64,000 bases of DNA from Paralithodes platypus (GCA_032716605.1 CM064519.1:33924225-33988224), one strand, 5' to 3'. Shown: positions 23,547 through 35,023, counted from the stretch's first letter. Made by a program: numbers and translations. Notes: a model not told the origin generated them from the letters alone.

Positions 23547-24999
23547 AAATATTATATAGGTTTTATAGAGTCAAATAAAAACAAAAACAAGTTTCACAAC
23601 CCTTATTAAATTTAGAATTTTGCTTTGATATAAGAATACTATGGCTTCACAAAACAAAGTATATGAACTTCGCATTAGGTAGTTGTGTTAGACAACAGTA
23701 ACATATACATATTTAGCAGACAAGTGGCTTAATACAACTGGGAATTTACATATATTTATGTATTTAAATATATAAATTGTATATTTATTATCAATTAACA
23801 TTATTATTACTATTATTAATATTCATTAAGTATTATTTTATCATTTGTAAAACAAAATTATCGTTATTATTTATATGTTTATTGAAGGGACTGGTAGCGA
23901 GGAATGCGACCGAAAAAAGAAAAACAGTGTGTGTGTGTGTGTGATAATAATAATAATATTACTACTACTACTACTAATAATAATAATAATACACGGTTTA
24001 TTGATAGTTGCGGCCATTGGCTGAAAATGTATAAAGGAACAGTTTGTTGCTTAACTCTTAACTTATATTAAATTACAATATGGACCAAAGTAAGAGATTG
24101 CACAAGAGCTACTGGTATTACATTTTGATCAGTTAGATATTATGTACTTCGTTTGCCGATGATTTTCAAGTCGAAATTATAGTGGTACATTTTAAAAGTT
24201 TTCTCTGAAAACTTGTGAGTTGAGTGAGTGTGTGTGTGTGTGTGTGAAAGGGGGGGGGGGGGTATTTTATTTCAACTGACATTTACTGTATTATATATCT
24301 GTTATGCCCCTATTTGATATTTGAAATCGTAAAAACTCAGCTAACTGCAGTATCAGCTGGGGTTGATCATGCGAAGAGTATATGGACGACACGCCAAATC
24401 ACAGATCACAAGTTTTATTAACTTAACCCTCTCACGCATGTATACTTGAATCGCGTATTCAGGGAGGGTGTCCCTTAAATGCATGGATATGCAATTAGCG
24501 TATTTGCTACTTTATAAATGAGCTAAACAAAAACTGAAAACTCGAATTGCATATACTGCAGATACTGTTAGAGTTCACGTTGGGTATTTGGGGCCTGCTG
24601 TGGAGGAGGGGGAGGAGAGGAGAGAGAAGGCTGAAGGCAGGGGAGGTGCCAGACAGTTACTGAGGAAATCTGGCATCTCCCTGGGAAGTTCTACGTTTCT
24701 CGTCATGATGCTTGCTTCGGCCAATCACCTGTGAATTGTCATCTTCTGGTCAGTTTAGGCCAACCACGTTCTTAAATCTTCACGGACGTAGCCGACGAGA
24801 CTCGTTGGCTACAGGAGTAAGCTCGGGGGCTAGCATAAGCACTTGAAAATATAATGACATAAATGGCACTGGGGCGTCGACAATGGAAATATCTGATGAT
24901 TCCATCGGATAGGTCACCTATGATATTATAGTCCATGATACGGCCTCTCGCGAAGGTGTGAGGGTGAAACCAGGGGTGCCCTGATGTTCGCTGAACCTG
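23547..24999. other. Unassigned, with short compound microsatellites
   Basis: (GT)n-(ATA)n-(ACT)n-(AAT)n lies at 23925-23991 and (GT)n-G13 at 24226-24262. From 24590 to 24990 the sequence is G+C-richer but shows no recognisable frame or family. Confidence 0.5.
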
Positions 25000-25006
25000 T
25001 TAAGAG

Positions 25007-25669
25007 GGGGCAAGGGGTGTAGCGGGTGGTGTACTGGTTAAGAGGGGGTAGGGGATGTAGCGGGTGGTGTACTGGTTAAGAGGGGTAGGGGGTGTAGCGG
25101 GTGGTGTACTGGTTAAGAGAGTGTAGCGGGTGGTGTACTGGATAAGAGGGGGTAGGGGGTGTAGGGGGTGGTGTACTGGTTAAGGGGGGGTGGGTGGTGT
25201 GGCGGGTGGTGTACTGGTTAAGAGGGGGTAGGGGGTGTAGCGGGTGGTGTACTGGTTAAGAGGGGGTAGGTGGTGTAGCGGGTGGTGTACTGGTTAAGAG
25301 GGGGTAGGGGTGTAGCGGGTGGTGTACTGGTTAAGAGGGGGTAGGGGGTGTAGCGGGTGGTGTACTGGTTAAGAGGGGGTAGGGGGTGTAGCGGGTGGTG
25401 TACTGGTTAAGAGGGGGTAGGGGGTGTAGCGGGTGGTGTACTGGTTAAGAGGGGGTAGGGGTGTAGCGGGTGGTGTACTGGTTAAGAGGGGGTAGGGGTG
25501 TAGCGGGTGGTGTACTGGTTAAGAGGGGGTAGGGGGTGTAGCGGGTGGTGTACTGGTTAAGAGGGGGTAGGGGGTGTAGGGGGTGGTGTACTGGTTAAGA
25601 GGGGGTAGGGGGTGTAGCGGGTGGTGTACTGGTTAAGAGGGGGTAGGGGGTGTAGCGGGTGGTGTACTG
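25007..25669. repeat. G-rich minisatellite, 38-bp unit, about 18 copies
   Basis: The unit is close to GTAGCGGGTGGTGTACTGGT followed by TAAGAGGGGGTAGGGGGT, with 36-37 bp variants and some deletions (about 25100-25140). The G strand has runs of 3-5 G spaced by 2-6 nt, suitable for quadruplex folding. GGTGGTGTACTGGTTAAG resembles the box-A region of the tRNA-like SINE head at 18192, but no box B is present. Confidence 0.96.
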
Positions 25670-26099
25670 GTTTGAGTAATGGCGAGGCAGCTTTACTCCC
25701 AACAATATCTAATAATCAAGTAGTATCCAAATTGTTGTCAATCTAATAGTAACAATATTACCTGTATGACATCAATAATACCAAATCACATGGACTTGCC
25801 TGTTTCCTGAACGTGAGGACGGTAGGAGTAAAATGGGACATTACAGCATCCATCTTATATAAACTGCAATAACCACTGTAATGGATATCAATCTTAAAAC
25901 CTATCACACACACATACACACACACACATAGACATAGACACAGACACAGACACTATGTAACTCTCTGTAACACACCCACATACGCCACAGACAGTCGAAA
26001 TTAGCAATAACTCCCATTTCAATTAGACTTTCACACCCTTTTACTAAAGTGCTGTAGTGGAAGTGAGTAGCGCGGACCGTGGATGATGATAAGGATGAG
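25670..26099. other. Unassigned sequence
   Basis: A short CACACA/GACACA tract lies near 25905-25960. No gene was seen. Confidence 0.45.
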
Positions 26100-27170
26100 G
26101 ATCAGGAGGAGACTACTAATAATGAGTAGAAGGCAAACAGATGTAAGAACAATATATAATGGAAGAGCGAACATTCGAAGGGGTTGACTAAGAGGTTGGT
26201 GACAATAGTATGAAGAGGAAGAGTGAAAAAGGTGGAGGGGATAGAGGAGAAGGAAAAGGAATTAAAGGAGAAGAGGGAGTACAAAAAGGAAGAAGATGAT
26301 GAGAAGGAAGACGATATGGATGAGGCAATACAGAACTTGGAAGGGGAATAAAAGGTAACTTGGGTAATGGGGTAATTAGCAAGAATAGTACGAGAAGTGT
26401 GAAGCGGAAGAGGAGAATTGAAAGAAGAAGAAATGAGGATACAATAATGAGTAGGAAGAGACAGAATAAGAAAAGGAAGATATGAACAATAAAGACAGAG
26501 GAGGCAGAATATGAAAGAAAGTTGAGGAGGGAGGAAGGTGTTGTATTCTGGTAGTAGCAGGAGCAGTAGGTGAAGCAAGAAGAAGAGGGGGAAAAGAAGA
26601 AATGAAGAAAACAAAACGATGAGTACGAGATAGAAGAAGAAAGAAAAATGATGAAGGAGGAAGATGTTGAGGTCTGAGAGTAGTAGAAGCAGTAAGTGCA
26701 AGAATAGGAGGGAAAGAGGAATAATAAAAAAGGCGGCAGGAGAAAAAAAGAAAGGTGAGGAGGAGGTGCTGTGATCTAACAGTAGCAGTAGCAGTAGATA
26801 AAATAAGAGGAGGAACAAAGAGAACAAACAATGAAGCAACTTGGTTGAGCCCGAGAACTTTCAGTCTTCTACTGTACTTCTCATCTTGTTCTTTCTCTGT
26901 CCAATTACTCTTCTTTCCTATTTTACTCCAGCCATATGGTCTGAAAGAATAATAAGAAACTGAGGAGGAGGAGGTAGGAGAGGAAGGATAGTGAGGAGGT
27001 GGTGTTGTGGTCTGGCAGTAAGAGTACCAGTAGATAAAAGAAGAGGAGGAACAAAAAGAAAAAATAAGAAACTGAGGAGGAGGAGGCAGAAGAAGAAAGA
27101 AAGAAGGGGCTGGTGTTTGGTCAAGCAGTAGCAGCTACACAGAGCACACATAAAATCCCACCTCCTCCTC
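26100..27170. repeat. Purine-rich block with degenerate long-period repeat
   Basis: The plus strand is mainly G and A for about 1 kb. Imperfect units recur near 26535, 26665, 26765, 27000 and 27110. Each has a GGTG.TGT..TCT.G start, CAGTAG words and a GAGGAGGAACAAA-type end in some units. The Leu/Ser/Phe-rich 245-codon minus-strand frame over it is explained by base composition. Confidence 0.6.
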
Positions 27171-27970
27171 ACACACCCCCATCTAATTACCACCTCGAGA
27201 GCGAAAAATTGCAAACACCGAGCCGATAAAGCCTAATGTACGACCCATCGGCAACTAGAGCGATGAAATATGGAGACTTAAAAACGGCCCGTAAATTCCG
27301 ACCGTGAAGGGGCAGCAGAATTGGAGTAAGGGAAGGAGAGGTAGATTTTTGTTGTTTTTTGTTTTTGTGGGACTGGACACAAAATGTAGAACAAAAGTCA
27401 GGTGGACGGCCGATCAAGTGCATAATATTCGTCTGATGTTTTAGGGGTCAGCCAGTCACAATATACTGGAGGACTGGCGACGTTTTAGTGCCATATTGTC
27501 GTCCTAAACTACTGATGGGATTGTATATTCAATTAGATATTACTGGCAGTCCGAGGTGATGGTATGGACAATCGGGTATGTCACCCTTTACGCCATAACA
27601 GCTAGTATGTTGTGATTTCGAGTCACCGAGATGGTGTTTCTTAATACCTTTGATCTACCCTTGTATATTAAACTCTCTTTCTTTCTCTGTTACTTCAAAC
27701 TTTATATTTTAAATAATTTCCTTTCTTACGTATATTCGTACTGTATTTCCCAGTTTACTTCGTCACAACTCCCTATTTGCATCTTGCTATGTTGTGTGTG
27801 TGTGTGTTTACTGGTTCCCTTATGACTTTCTGCCCATGTTATGTTTTAGTTTGTAAGGTTGAGTAAATTTCTTCATCACTGTCAACACACTATTAGCATA
27901 TCCGAGAAAATAATAACATATCTTACCCTGACTCCAACTCACTCTCTCCCTCTCTCTCTCTCTCTCTCAG
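27171..27970. other. Unassigned, balanced base composition at 27190-27430
   Basis: 27190-27430 is of mixed, non-repetitive composition between low-complexity blocks. A segment at 27545-27640 has a degenerate box-B-like TTTCGAGTCACC. No gene is supported. Confidence 0.4.
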
Positions 27971-28150
27971 CGCCCCGTCAACATTACCCGTCAGGCTTCA
28001 GTGTCGGTGGGCGCGTCATTTCCGACAAGAATCGGCCATCCCTGGTCGACTGGAGGTTCATTACCGACTACTTAACAGCCAATAAGGGCCACGCCAACGA
28101 CCCCGGAATGACCAATTACTCGAGGGGGGAATATTACAGTCAGGGAGAGT
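27971..28150 (+). other. Candidate exon after a CT tract, unconfirmed
   Basis: A pyrimidine tract of TCTC repeats ends in CAG at 27970. The following G+C-rich segment stays open in the frame that contains GFSVGGRVISDKNRPSLVDW, ITDYLTANKGHANDP and NYSRGEYYSQGEL. The amino-acid mix is protein-like rather than low-complexity, and composition drops back to T-rich after about 28160. No convincing donor was found; if read on, the frame enters poly-T coding for Phe and stops at 28255. No protein family was recognised. It may be a last exon, an exon relic or chance. Confidence 0.28.
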
Positions 28151-28159
28151 TAACCACTT

Positions 28160-29064
28160 TTTTACTCTCCCTCCTAAGCCCTACTGACTCGATTTTTTTT
28201 TTTTTTTTTGGCGCGCTCGTCATCTTGCTCTCTTTTTTTTTCTTTCTAGCTGGATAATTTGTTAGCCTTTATTTACCCACTGTTTAAGCTCTCTTGACCC
28301 GACCCTCTTTTGCTGGATCGTCACCTCTCTCATTTTTCTCTAGCTAGTCGATTTGTTCGCCTCCTTTTTATTGTTTTGCCTTTTTATAATTATGCTCTCG
28401 TGATTCGACCGTATTTGAGCCAGCGTCATATATTTATTGCTAGTTGTTGATGTTTTTTGTTTTGTTCTTTTTTTACAGGGGACTTCATTTTTGTATTCAA
28501 TGTTTTAAACGCTTGACTAACTCTTTGCTACCGTTTCTTCTAACCTTTCTCGTCTCGACCTACATATTTTTTGTCATGCTTTCTTGTTAGTTGATTTGTA
28601 TTCAATTTTAACTCTAGACTCATATTTTTAAAACTTATATACAAATTTACCTGTAGTAAATTGTTCTTGCTAAATTATATTGTTCTCTGGAATCGAAATA
28701 TTTTAGTAATTTATAACCACTATTGACTCTACCTTCTATTCCTCTCGTCATTAAAATAAAAATAAATAGGAAACAAAGTTTGATGTCAGCCATGTTTCAG
28801 AAGACCCATTGACACTAACTGATTTTGTTAATTCTTTGATTGTAATGAAACATGAACATGTAGAATATTCCTTTTACAAGTGATTGTGTATTACGTAGCT
28901 AACCTGTAAATTATATTATCTATTGTTATTTGCTATGACAACAATATAATTACGTCATGGATGGATCACAATGAAGATACTGTACAATCTGAATAATATT
29001 TATAGAAAAACAGTATTTTGAAATTATATTCTATTCAAGCTCTTTACATGACCAATATACCTAC
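28160..29064. other. Unassigned T-rich sequence
   Basis: T runs at 28191-28210 and 28231-28240. No gene was seen. Confidence 0.45.
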
Positions 29065-29553
29065 TAAAAAAAAAAAAAAAACGTTTTCAGAGGCTCTGTC
29101 ACGCTGTTTATCGCAAATAACTTGATTACAAACCGTTGGATGTGTATAATACTTTGGAAACGTGTTACTCACACCTTGTGCTAATTTTCGACATAAAGGT
29201 GCATCACATGAAGTTTATAATTAAGGCACTTTACTCCGAACATCATCACAAGTGTCCAGCTTGTGGAAGTCGTGGCCAGACTTGTCAGCCAACCAACGAA
29301 ACCACGTATTCTATAGGCTCCGCCTTCCTTACCCCCACCTCCTTCCTCCATAAACCCCACACATTTTGTATGGGAATGTAAATTCTCCCTATCCTCATCA
29401 ACTTGTCTTGTGTGCATTAATGACCCATGTATATATAACGGATAGGCATTAATGAAGATAATATAAAATATATCGCCTCCCCGCTCAGGTATCACCCTCC
29501 CTCTTCCTGCCTCCACTGTCTCTCCCCCACCCTCTCACCCTCCGTTACAGTCC
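29065..29553. repeat. Left terminal inverted repeat
   Basis: Matches the right arm in reverse complement with few differences. An A run of about 16 at 29066-29081 replaces a shorter A stretch in the right arm. A 111-codon frame spans most of the arm (minus strand) and is equally present in the right arm because the arms are copies. Confidence 0.92.
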
Positions 29554-29901
29554 CCCCTCCCCTCTGATTCCCCCTCCCGTCCTGTTTCTCACTCGCCCAT
29601 TCTCGCTTTCTATGTATGTTGTTATTTTTATGTATTTTGTTCTCTAACTCTCAGTGGTACAGGTAATTTAAAATTGTAATTGATTTCAGCTGATAAAACT
29701 GTTCAGAGTAAATGTGTGTTGTACTGAATGACATTGCCATTCATTACTATAGGATTACATTTTCGTATACCAGTGTAGCTAAGGCTACTCACCGGAGGTA
29801 ATATATATTTTATTATGTTATCACCTTTGAATGTAGGTGAAGAAATGAAGCAGACATGATGGGTGAATAAATGACACAAGTTTATTTGATAAGTATATAT
29901 T
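29554..29901. other. Transposon interior without coding signal
   Basis: Pyrimidine-rich then A+T-rich sequence between the left inverted repeat and the stop codon of the transposase tail. No gene was seen. Confidence 0.5.
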
Positions 29902-30553
29902 TTATTCGTCGTCACTATCCAGGAATATGTTGTCCTCATCATCACTATCAAGGTTGATGATGATAGGATTCAATTGTTCGTGTACATTGTCTGTTGCCCA
30001 ATACGCTTTCTCAAAGGCTTGGGAACGCCATGTTGTGGTTCATCCTGGTTGTGAACCAAGTTTCATCAAGGTACACCACTTGTCTACCCTCTTCCCGGTG
30101 TCGTTTGAGTTCCCGGAGAGCACTAATTCGACGGCACACAGTGTCAAGGGTCTCCTTCCTCACATAGGTGTTCTTATGGATGGTCTTGTAACGGAAGCAC
30201 ATGCTGTGGATGAGTCGCCACACTGATGTATTGGAGGTTCCCTCCGGGACGAGGCTTGACATTTGTAAGTCGTTTGTCAGGGAATGAATGGTAAGTGCTT
30301 CGCTGGCAGCAAATTTGGCGTAGATGTTTTGACGAATGGCGCCAATAGTAAAACTGTCAAAGCGGGCCGGGGTTGTTGGTTGTGGGACATTCGATGTCTC
30401 AGGGTGATGCTTAGAACTGCGCGACACTATCTTCCTCACCGATGCCCCACTCATGCCGATGACCTTCCCGACCTGGTCAAACGGCCTGTGGATAAAGGCA
30501 ATTATGAATATCTGATAGGCCACAAACACAATTAAGTATCTGTCGGTGATCAA
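29902..30553 (-). pseudogene. Internally deleted IS630/Tc1/mariner-type transposase
   Basis: The minus-strand frame from 30553 has a helix-turn-helix-like FDQVGKVIGMSGASVRKIV (about residues 25-43). A second DNA-binding region and linker follow, then VVYLDETWFTTRMNH (about residues 159-173), the first catalytic aspartate box of the DDE_3 fold. Soon after, the frame stops at 30011. A neighbouring frame continues with KAYWATDNVHEQLNPI and an acidic end, NIFLDSDDE, stopping at 29902. This fits loss of most of the catalytic core, with the two later acidic residues, plus a frame change; such transposases usually run to about 330-380 residues. The protein cannot be catalytic. The exact family (DDxD/E type) is undetermined. 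Confidence 0.8.
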
Positions 30554-30913
30554 GATAAGTTTACTGTGGCTATATCATGTTTAATCGTAATATTGTGCTA
30601 TAAGTAAAATAAAATACAATATCTTAATCATGAAATGGCTCTCATTTCTTACGTAGGCACCCAAGAGCATCCAAGACGAAGCATAGCCAAACTACTATAT
30701 AACGCATGCAATTGTTTTATTTGACTACCTATATATTTCATAATACTGGATATCTTTCATCTTCACATCTATATCATAATATTATCTTAACTACAATATT
30801 ATACCACCACTACAATATCTTATCTTCACCTCTATATCTAATCTTCAGTGAAATGTGATATACAGAATCACAGTATCATATTCGAAAATATCTTACTTTC
30901 TTTATTTCTTATC
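30554..30913. other. Transposon interior, A+T-rich
   Basis: Contains the presumed 5' side of the transposase gene and short TATCTTAA/ATATCAT word repeats. No further coding was recognised. Confidence 0.45.
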
Positions 30914-31015
30914 TTAATATACACTATATCATAACTTAACTCTACTTAATATACACTATATCATAACTTAACTCTACTTAATATACACTATATCATAACT
31001 TAACTCTACTTAATA
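30914..31015. repeat. 32-bp tandem repeat, three copies
   Basis: The unit TTAATATACACTATATCATA plus ACTTAACTCTAC is repeated three times in succession with no visible changes, inside the transposon. Confidence 0.93.
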
Positions 31016-31080
31016 TAGTATAACCAAAATACTGATATACTCTCATTTTATTATGCTGAGCCTATCTGTACAGTCCATAG

Positions 31081-31186
31081 AGCCGTACTTTTAAACCTTC
31101 TGCCTAGCCTGGCGATAAACAATTTCCTACTGTTACTACACAGTGAGATGGTTCGCCAGCCCTGGCGAAAGGTTTTAAAAGTACGG
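31081..31186. mobile_element. Small foldback element (~106 bp) within the transposon
   Basis: GCCGTACTTTTAAACCTT on the left is mirrored by AAGGTTTTAAAAGTACGGC on the right, continuing into CCTGGCGA / TTCGCCAG. The arms are about 35-40 bp around a short centre. It could be a nested MITE or an internal structural element of the host transposon. Confidence 0.55.
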
Positions 31187-31664
31187 CCCATAACACTTTC
31201 AGCCAATGCTTGATTCCATATTCTCATCAGCTCATATTCATGTATCTTTCAAGACTAATCGTGGAATTGTACCCTTCCTGTTCTGAATGTGTAGGGCTCA
31301 CCGCCTCATTATACTGTCAATGAATGGGATGGAAAAAATAGCCCATATTATTTGTAATTATGTGATGTGGAAACTTTAACCACTTACCTATTCAAACTGA
31401 TTTGTAGCCGATTGTCAGTTTTCTCCTTGTTGTATATAGAGTACAACCGCATAACAAATGCATTCCTACAGCCACGTAGACAACTTAACATTCTCGCCAT
31501 GACGGACCCCGTTGACTCTTGCACAGCAACTGACTGTGTTAAAACACTTCTTCCATGTACCCATTTCACACGAATGAAACAAAGCACTCCCGAGTTGCAA
31601 CAAACTATTTCAATCCCAGCGAGAGGGTAGGAGGGGAGAGGGAGACTGTAACGGAGGGTGAGAG

Positions 31665-32157
31665 GGGAGGAGGGGAGAGGGAGACTGTAACGGAGGGTGA
31701 GAGGGTGGGGGAGAAACAGTGGAGGCAGGAAGAGGGAGGGTGATACCTGAGCGGGGAGGCGATATATTTTATATTATCTTCATTAATGCCTATCCGTTAT
31801 ATATACATGGGTCATTAATGCACACAAGACAAGTTGATGAGGATAGGGAGAATTTACATTCCCATACAAAATGTGTGGGGTTTATGGAGGAAGGAGGTGG
31901 GGGTAAGGAAGGCGGAGCCTATAGAATACGTTGTTTCGTTGGTTGGCTGACAAGTCTGGCCACGACTTCCACAAGCTGGACACTTGTGATGATGTTCGGA
32001 GTAAAGTGCCTTAATTATAAACATTATGTGATGCACCTTTATGTCGTAAATTAGCACAAGGTGTGAGTAACACGTTTCCAAAGTATTATACACATCCAAC
32101 GGTTTGTTATAAAGGTAATTGCGATAAACAGCGTGACAGAGCCTCTGAAAACGTTAG
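31665..32157. repeat. Right terminal inverted repeat
   Basis: Reverse complement of 29065-29553. At its inner edge the G-rich motif GACTGTAACGGAGGGTGAGA is duplicated (about 31641 and 31682), whereas the left arm has it once. Confidence 0.92.
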
Positions 32158-32159
32158 TA

Positions 32160-32690
32160 GTGTTGCATAAACAGCTAATAGCTTTCGTAATTTTCTTGTC
32201 AGTTAACCAATTTATATGAATCCTGAATTTCGTCGACATTGGTGGATTAATGCTTTCTAATTGTCACTACTATATTAATATAGTTGTTTTATTGAAATAA
32301 CTATTGAGTATTAAGTGTTTAATCTTTGCGTAATTACTCTTTATAATATTCCTAATCGATATATGAAAGACAATTAGGAATAAAACCTTATATTATTAGG
32401 CCTTTAAGTTCTGTTCACTATATTTGTGTTCTCTCTCATGATGATTTTGCTAGTTAATTCGTTGTCAATCTATAATCGAGTCTTTTAACTATATCAAACG
32501 CTTTATTGCTCTGATATAAATATTATCTCGTCCGTTTCTCTTACTCCTGTTTTCTTTTTCGTTCAAAATGGTGACTCAAAAATATTGTCCTATTTTGTCC
32601 TTGTTCTCAGTATGTTTCAATTCGTCCTTTCCATATATATATATTATATGTGTATATAATATTTGTAGACCCCATTCCCCACTTCTCTCA

Positions 32691-32727
<37 letters not shown>

Positions 32728-33820
32728 GCACATGGGGTCCCTGTCTTGACGTGGCTTGTAGATCCCCAAACCCCGGGGGTCTGAGTTAAGGAGAAGGAAT
32801 AATTGCAGGATCGGTTGGTTTTCCTCTGTCGGGATGGAATCTGAGCACCGTTGGATGGATTCTCTTGTTCTACTCCTCCTCCACTGTGTTCACTGATCAT
32901 CTATCATATATTTGTCCTGTTATTTACATAGTCTTTACTACATCAATTATTAATACTGCTACTAAATTTGTTTGTCCAATTAATTTAAACTCAAATAACA
33001 TACTGTATATACCAGTTAGACTCAACCATGTAACACCTTGATGCGATCTATGCCATTGTGGCCTTACAGTCCATGTCTATGATGGTTGTTGGTTTCGATA
33101 AAGAAAAGTTTGTTCCTCTAAAACACAGCCCACTGATTGACTCCTGGACCTTTGTTTATTTTCTGCAATGTTCTCTCCTAGTCTTCAGTAGAATCACTAG
33201 TGTGGTAATGACCAGTGAAGTAAAGCTGCCCTGATGAAAATCATCATAATGTTGGAATTTCTCCCAATACCCTATGATCTACCTTTGATTGTTCTTCTTT
33301 TTTCAAGAAGTAATTCTCTGTTGGAAATCACTAGATTGAATATAATAATGTAAACAAATGCTTGACTACTAGTATGACATAACTGGAAGACTCCGTTTGT
33401 TACCATTGATTTAGAAAGAACAATTAGTCCACGTGGCTGATTGGTTTCGAAATCTATAGAGAAAGACTGGGCACAAAATTAGCAGAGGTCACTGGATTCT
33501 CTAAAATTATATTATTCTTCAATAACCAAATTCTTCTTCTATTTCTTCTTGCCACTTTTTGTTCACCCTTCCGCCATCTTTTCCGACATTCCCACTGTAT
33601 CGTGATAGGAGGCACGATTATCAATTTAACGCTCTTGGGTCTGTACTCGTGCGTTTGAAGAATAGGAGGAAGAACACGTAGCATGCCACAACAATAGAAT
33701 ATGAAGGATATGTGTTAGCCTACGTGAGTTGCAGTTGGGATGTGTGTACATGCTTAGATTGATATGCAGGATTCGAAGTTGCATAATAAATCGTAGGCAG
33801 TGTCCACCATCCTTTAACTG
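32160..33820. other. Unassigned sequence
   Basis: Short (CT)n at 32700-32727. No gene or repeat family was recognised in the rest. Confidence 0.5.
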
Positions 33821-33942
33821 TCTTCGTGGTGCGATGCATAAGGTGTTGATTTTCGGTGTGAGCGTCCTGGGTTCGAATCCACGGACTGCCACATGTGTTT
33901 GTAAATTTCATTAATCGATTTTAGAAGTATAGTTGGTTGTTG
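33821..33942 (+). mobile_element. tRNA-derived SINE, internally shortened copy
   Basis: TCTTCGTGGTGCGATGCATA forms the box-A region. Box B is GGTTCGAATCC (33870-33880), followed by ACGGACTGCCACATG and TTTCATTAATCG. The end, TTTTAGAAGTATAGTTGG, matches the 3' end of the SINE at 5881-6170, whose middle ~170 bp is absent here. Confidence 0.68.
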
Positions 33943-35023
33943 GAAGGAACATAATAATAGGGAAGGAACAATAATACACCGAACATTAATGAGGAAAAAG
34001 TAAAAAGAGCAAGAAAGCACTAATTACGAGAGATTAGTGAGAGACGTACTGTGTTTGACTGATTGATTGATAGAACACATGGCACCGCAACAACAGTCAT
34101 AGTGCACCGTACAAGCTAAAACATATACGGAAAAATTAAAAACTTAAAACCTTAGGAGGAATATCAGGTATCAATTAACAAATCAATGCATTTATAAAAA
34201 ATAAAAGATGCCCAGCTTCCTTAAAAAATAATAACACAACATCTATAGGGATATTAGGTCCCCTCCGCCTCCCTGAAGCACTGAAGATATACAGTAAGCA
34301 CCATCCGCTCTTCTTCGAAACGTATTGTGACGAAGGAAGGAAAATATGAAAACGAAGATTCAACATAATACAACCTAGTACATCTACTGTTGTCAAGCAA
34401 TACGTATTATAACAATGTAACGAAAAGCAATTTGAGTATTGAGAGCGTCCAAAAGCATCATGAGTGTATATCTAACTTGGCATCGTAAACCGACCCTTTT
34501 CCAAAAAGAAAAACAAATACTACAATTTGAAAGACGACGAACTAGGGTAACTGGAAGGGAAGGTGAACTGGGAAAGCACAGATCGCTATTGGAAAATTGA
34601 GAAGAGAAGGAAAGTGCAGAGAGGGCGAGGATAAAGAAAAAGGGTGGCAGAGGGCAAAGAGGGGTTAAAGCAAGGGAAAAGGCATGAGAGAGAGAGAATC
34701 ATGACAAAGGCATATTTTTTTTGCTTTGTTCTGCACACCCCTGACTTCACCCCCTCAGCCCCCTCTCTTTCTCTCTCACTTATTCAAATCTGCCCCCCTC
34801 TCACTTATTTAGCCATTCTCCCTTCCTCTCTCTCTCTCTCTGTTTTGTCTTCTTCCAATTAGTCAGATCATATGGAGGCAGTTATAGCTAAGCATCCCTG
34901 TAATGATACTTGGAATTATCTATAGCTTATAATATATAATTCTGTCACACATATACACACATTTTTGCATTTCATATTTTACTCACATACACTGTTCTCT
35001 CTCTCTCTCTCGTCTCTTGTATC
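33943..35023. other. Unassigned sequence
   Basis: Short (CT)n at 34824-34841 and (CT)n at 34998-35010. No coding feature was recognised. Confidence 0.5.

Larger units (their letters stand above)
29065..32157. mobile_element. Tc1/mariner-superfamily transposon with ~490-bp inverted termini
   Basis: Terminal inverted repeats of about 490 bp are nearly identical: 29065-29553 and, reversed, about 31665-32157. The outermost part reads CTAA...CGTTTTCAGAGGCTCTGTC, with a TA dinucleotide immediately outside each end (29063-29064 and 32158-32159). The interior holds a minus-strand transposase fragment, a 32-bp tandem triplication and a small palindrome. TA duplication and the transposase motifs place it in the IS630-Tc1-mariner superfamily. 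The inverted repeats are unusually long for that group. The near-identity of the arms suggests recent insertion or arm conversion, while the transposase is broken. Confidence 0.85.

Noticed and set aside
26102..26839. 245-codon Leu/Ser/Phe-rich minus-strand frame
   Set aside because: Composition follows from the pyrimidine-rich strand; no domain, and overlapping frames of the same kind are also open.
27545..27640. Another tRNA-like SINE head
   Set aside because: Box B is degraded (TTTCGAGTCACC) and box A uncertain; too weak to annotate.
29181..29516. 111-codon frame in the left arm and its twin at 31719-32054
   Set aside because: Present twice only because it lies in the inverted repeat; no recognisable domain and the arms are copies, so conservation is not evidence of selection.
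33215..33250. CTGATGA...GGAA as a hammerhead core
   Set aside because: No proper stem II and no GAAA at the correct place.
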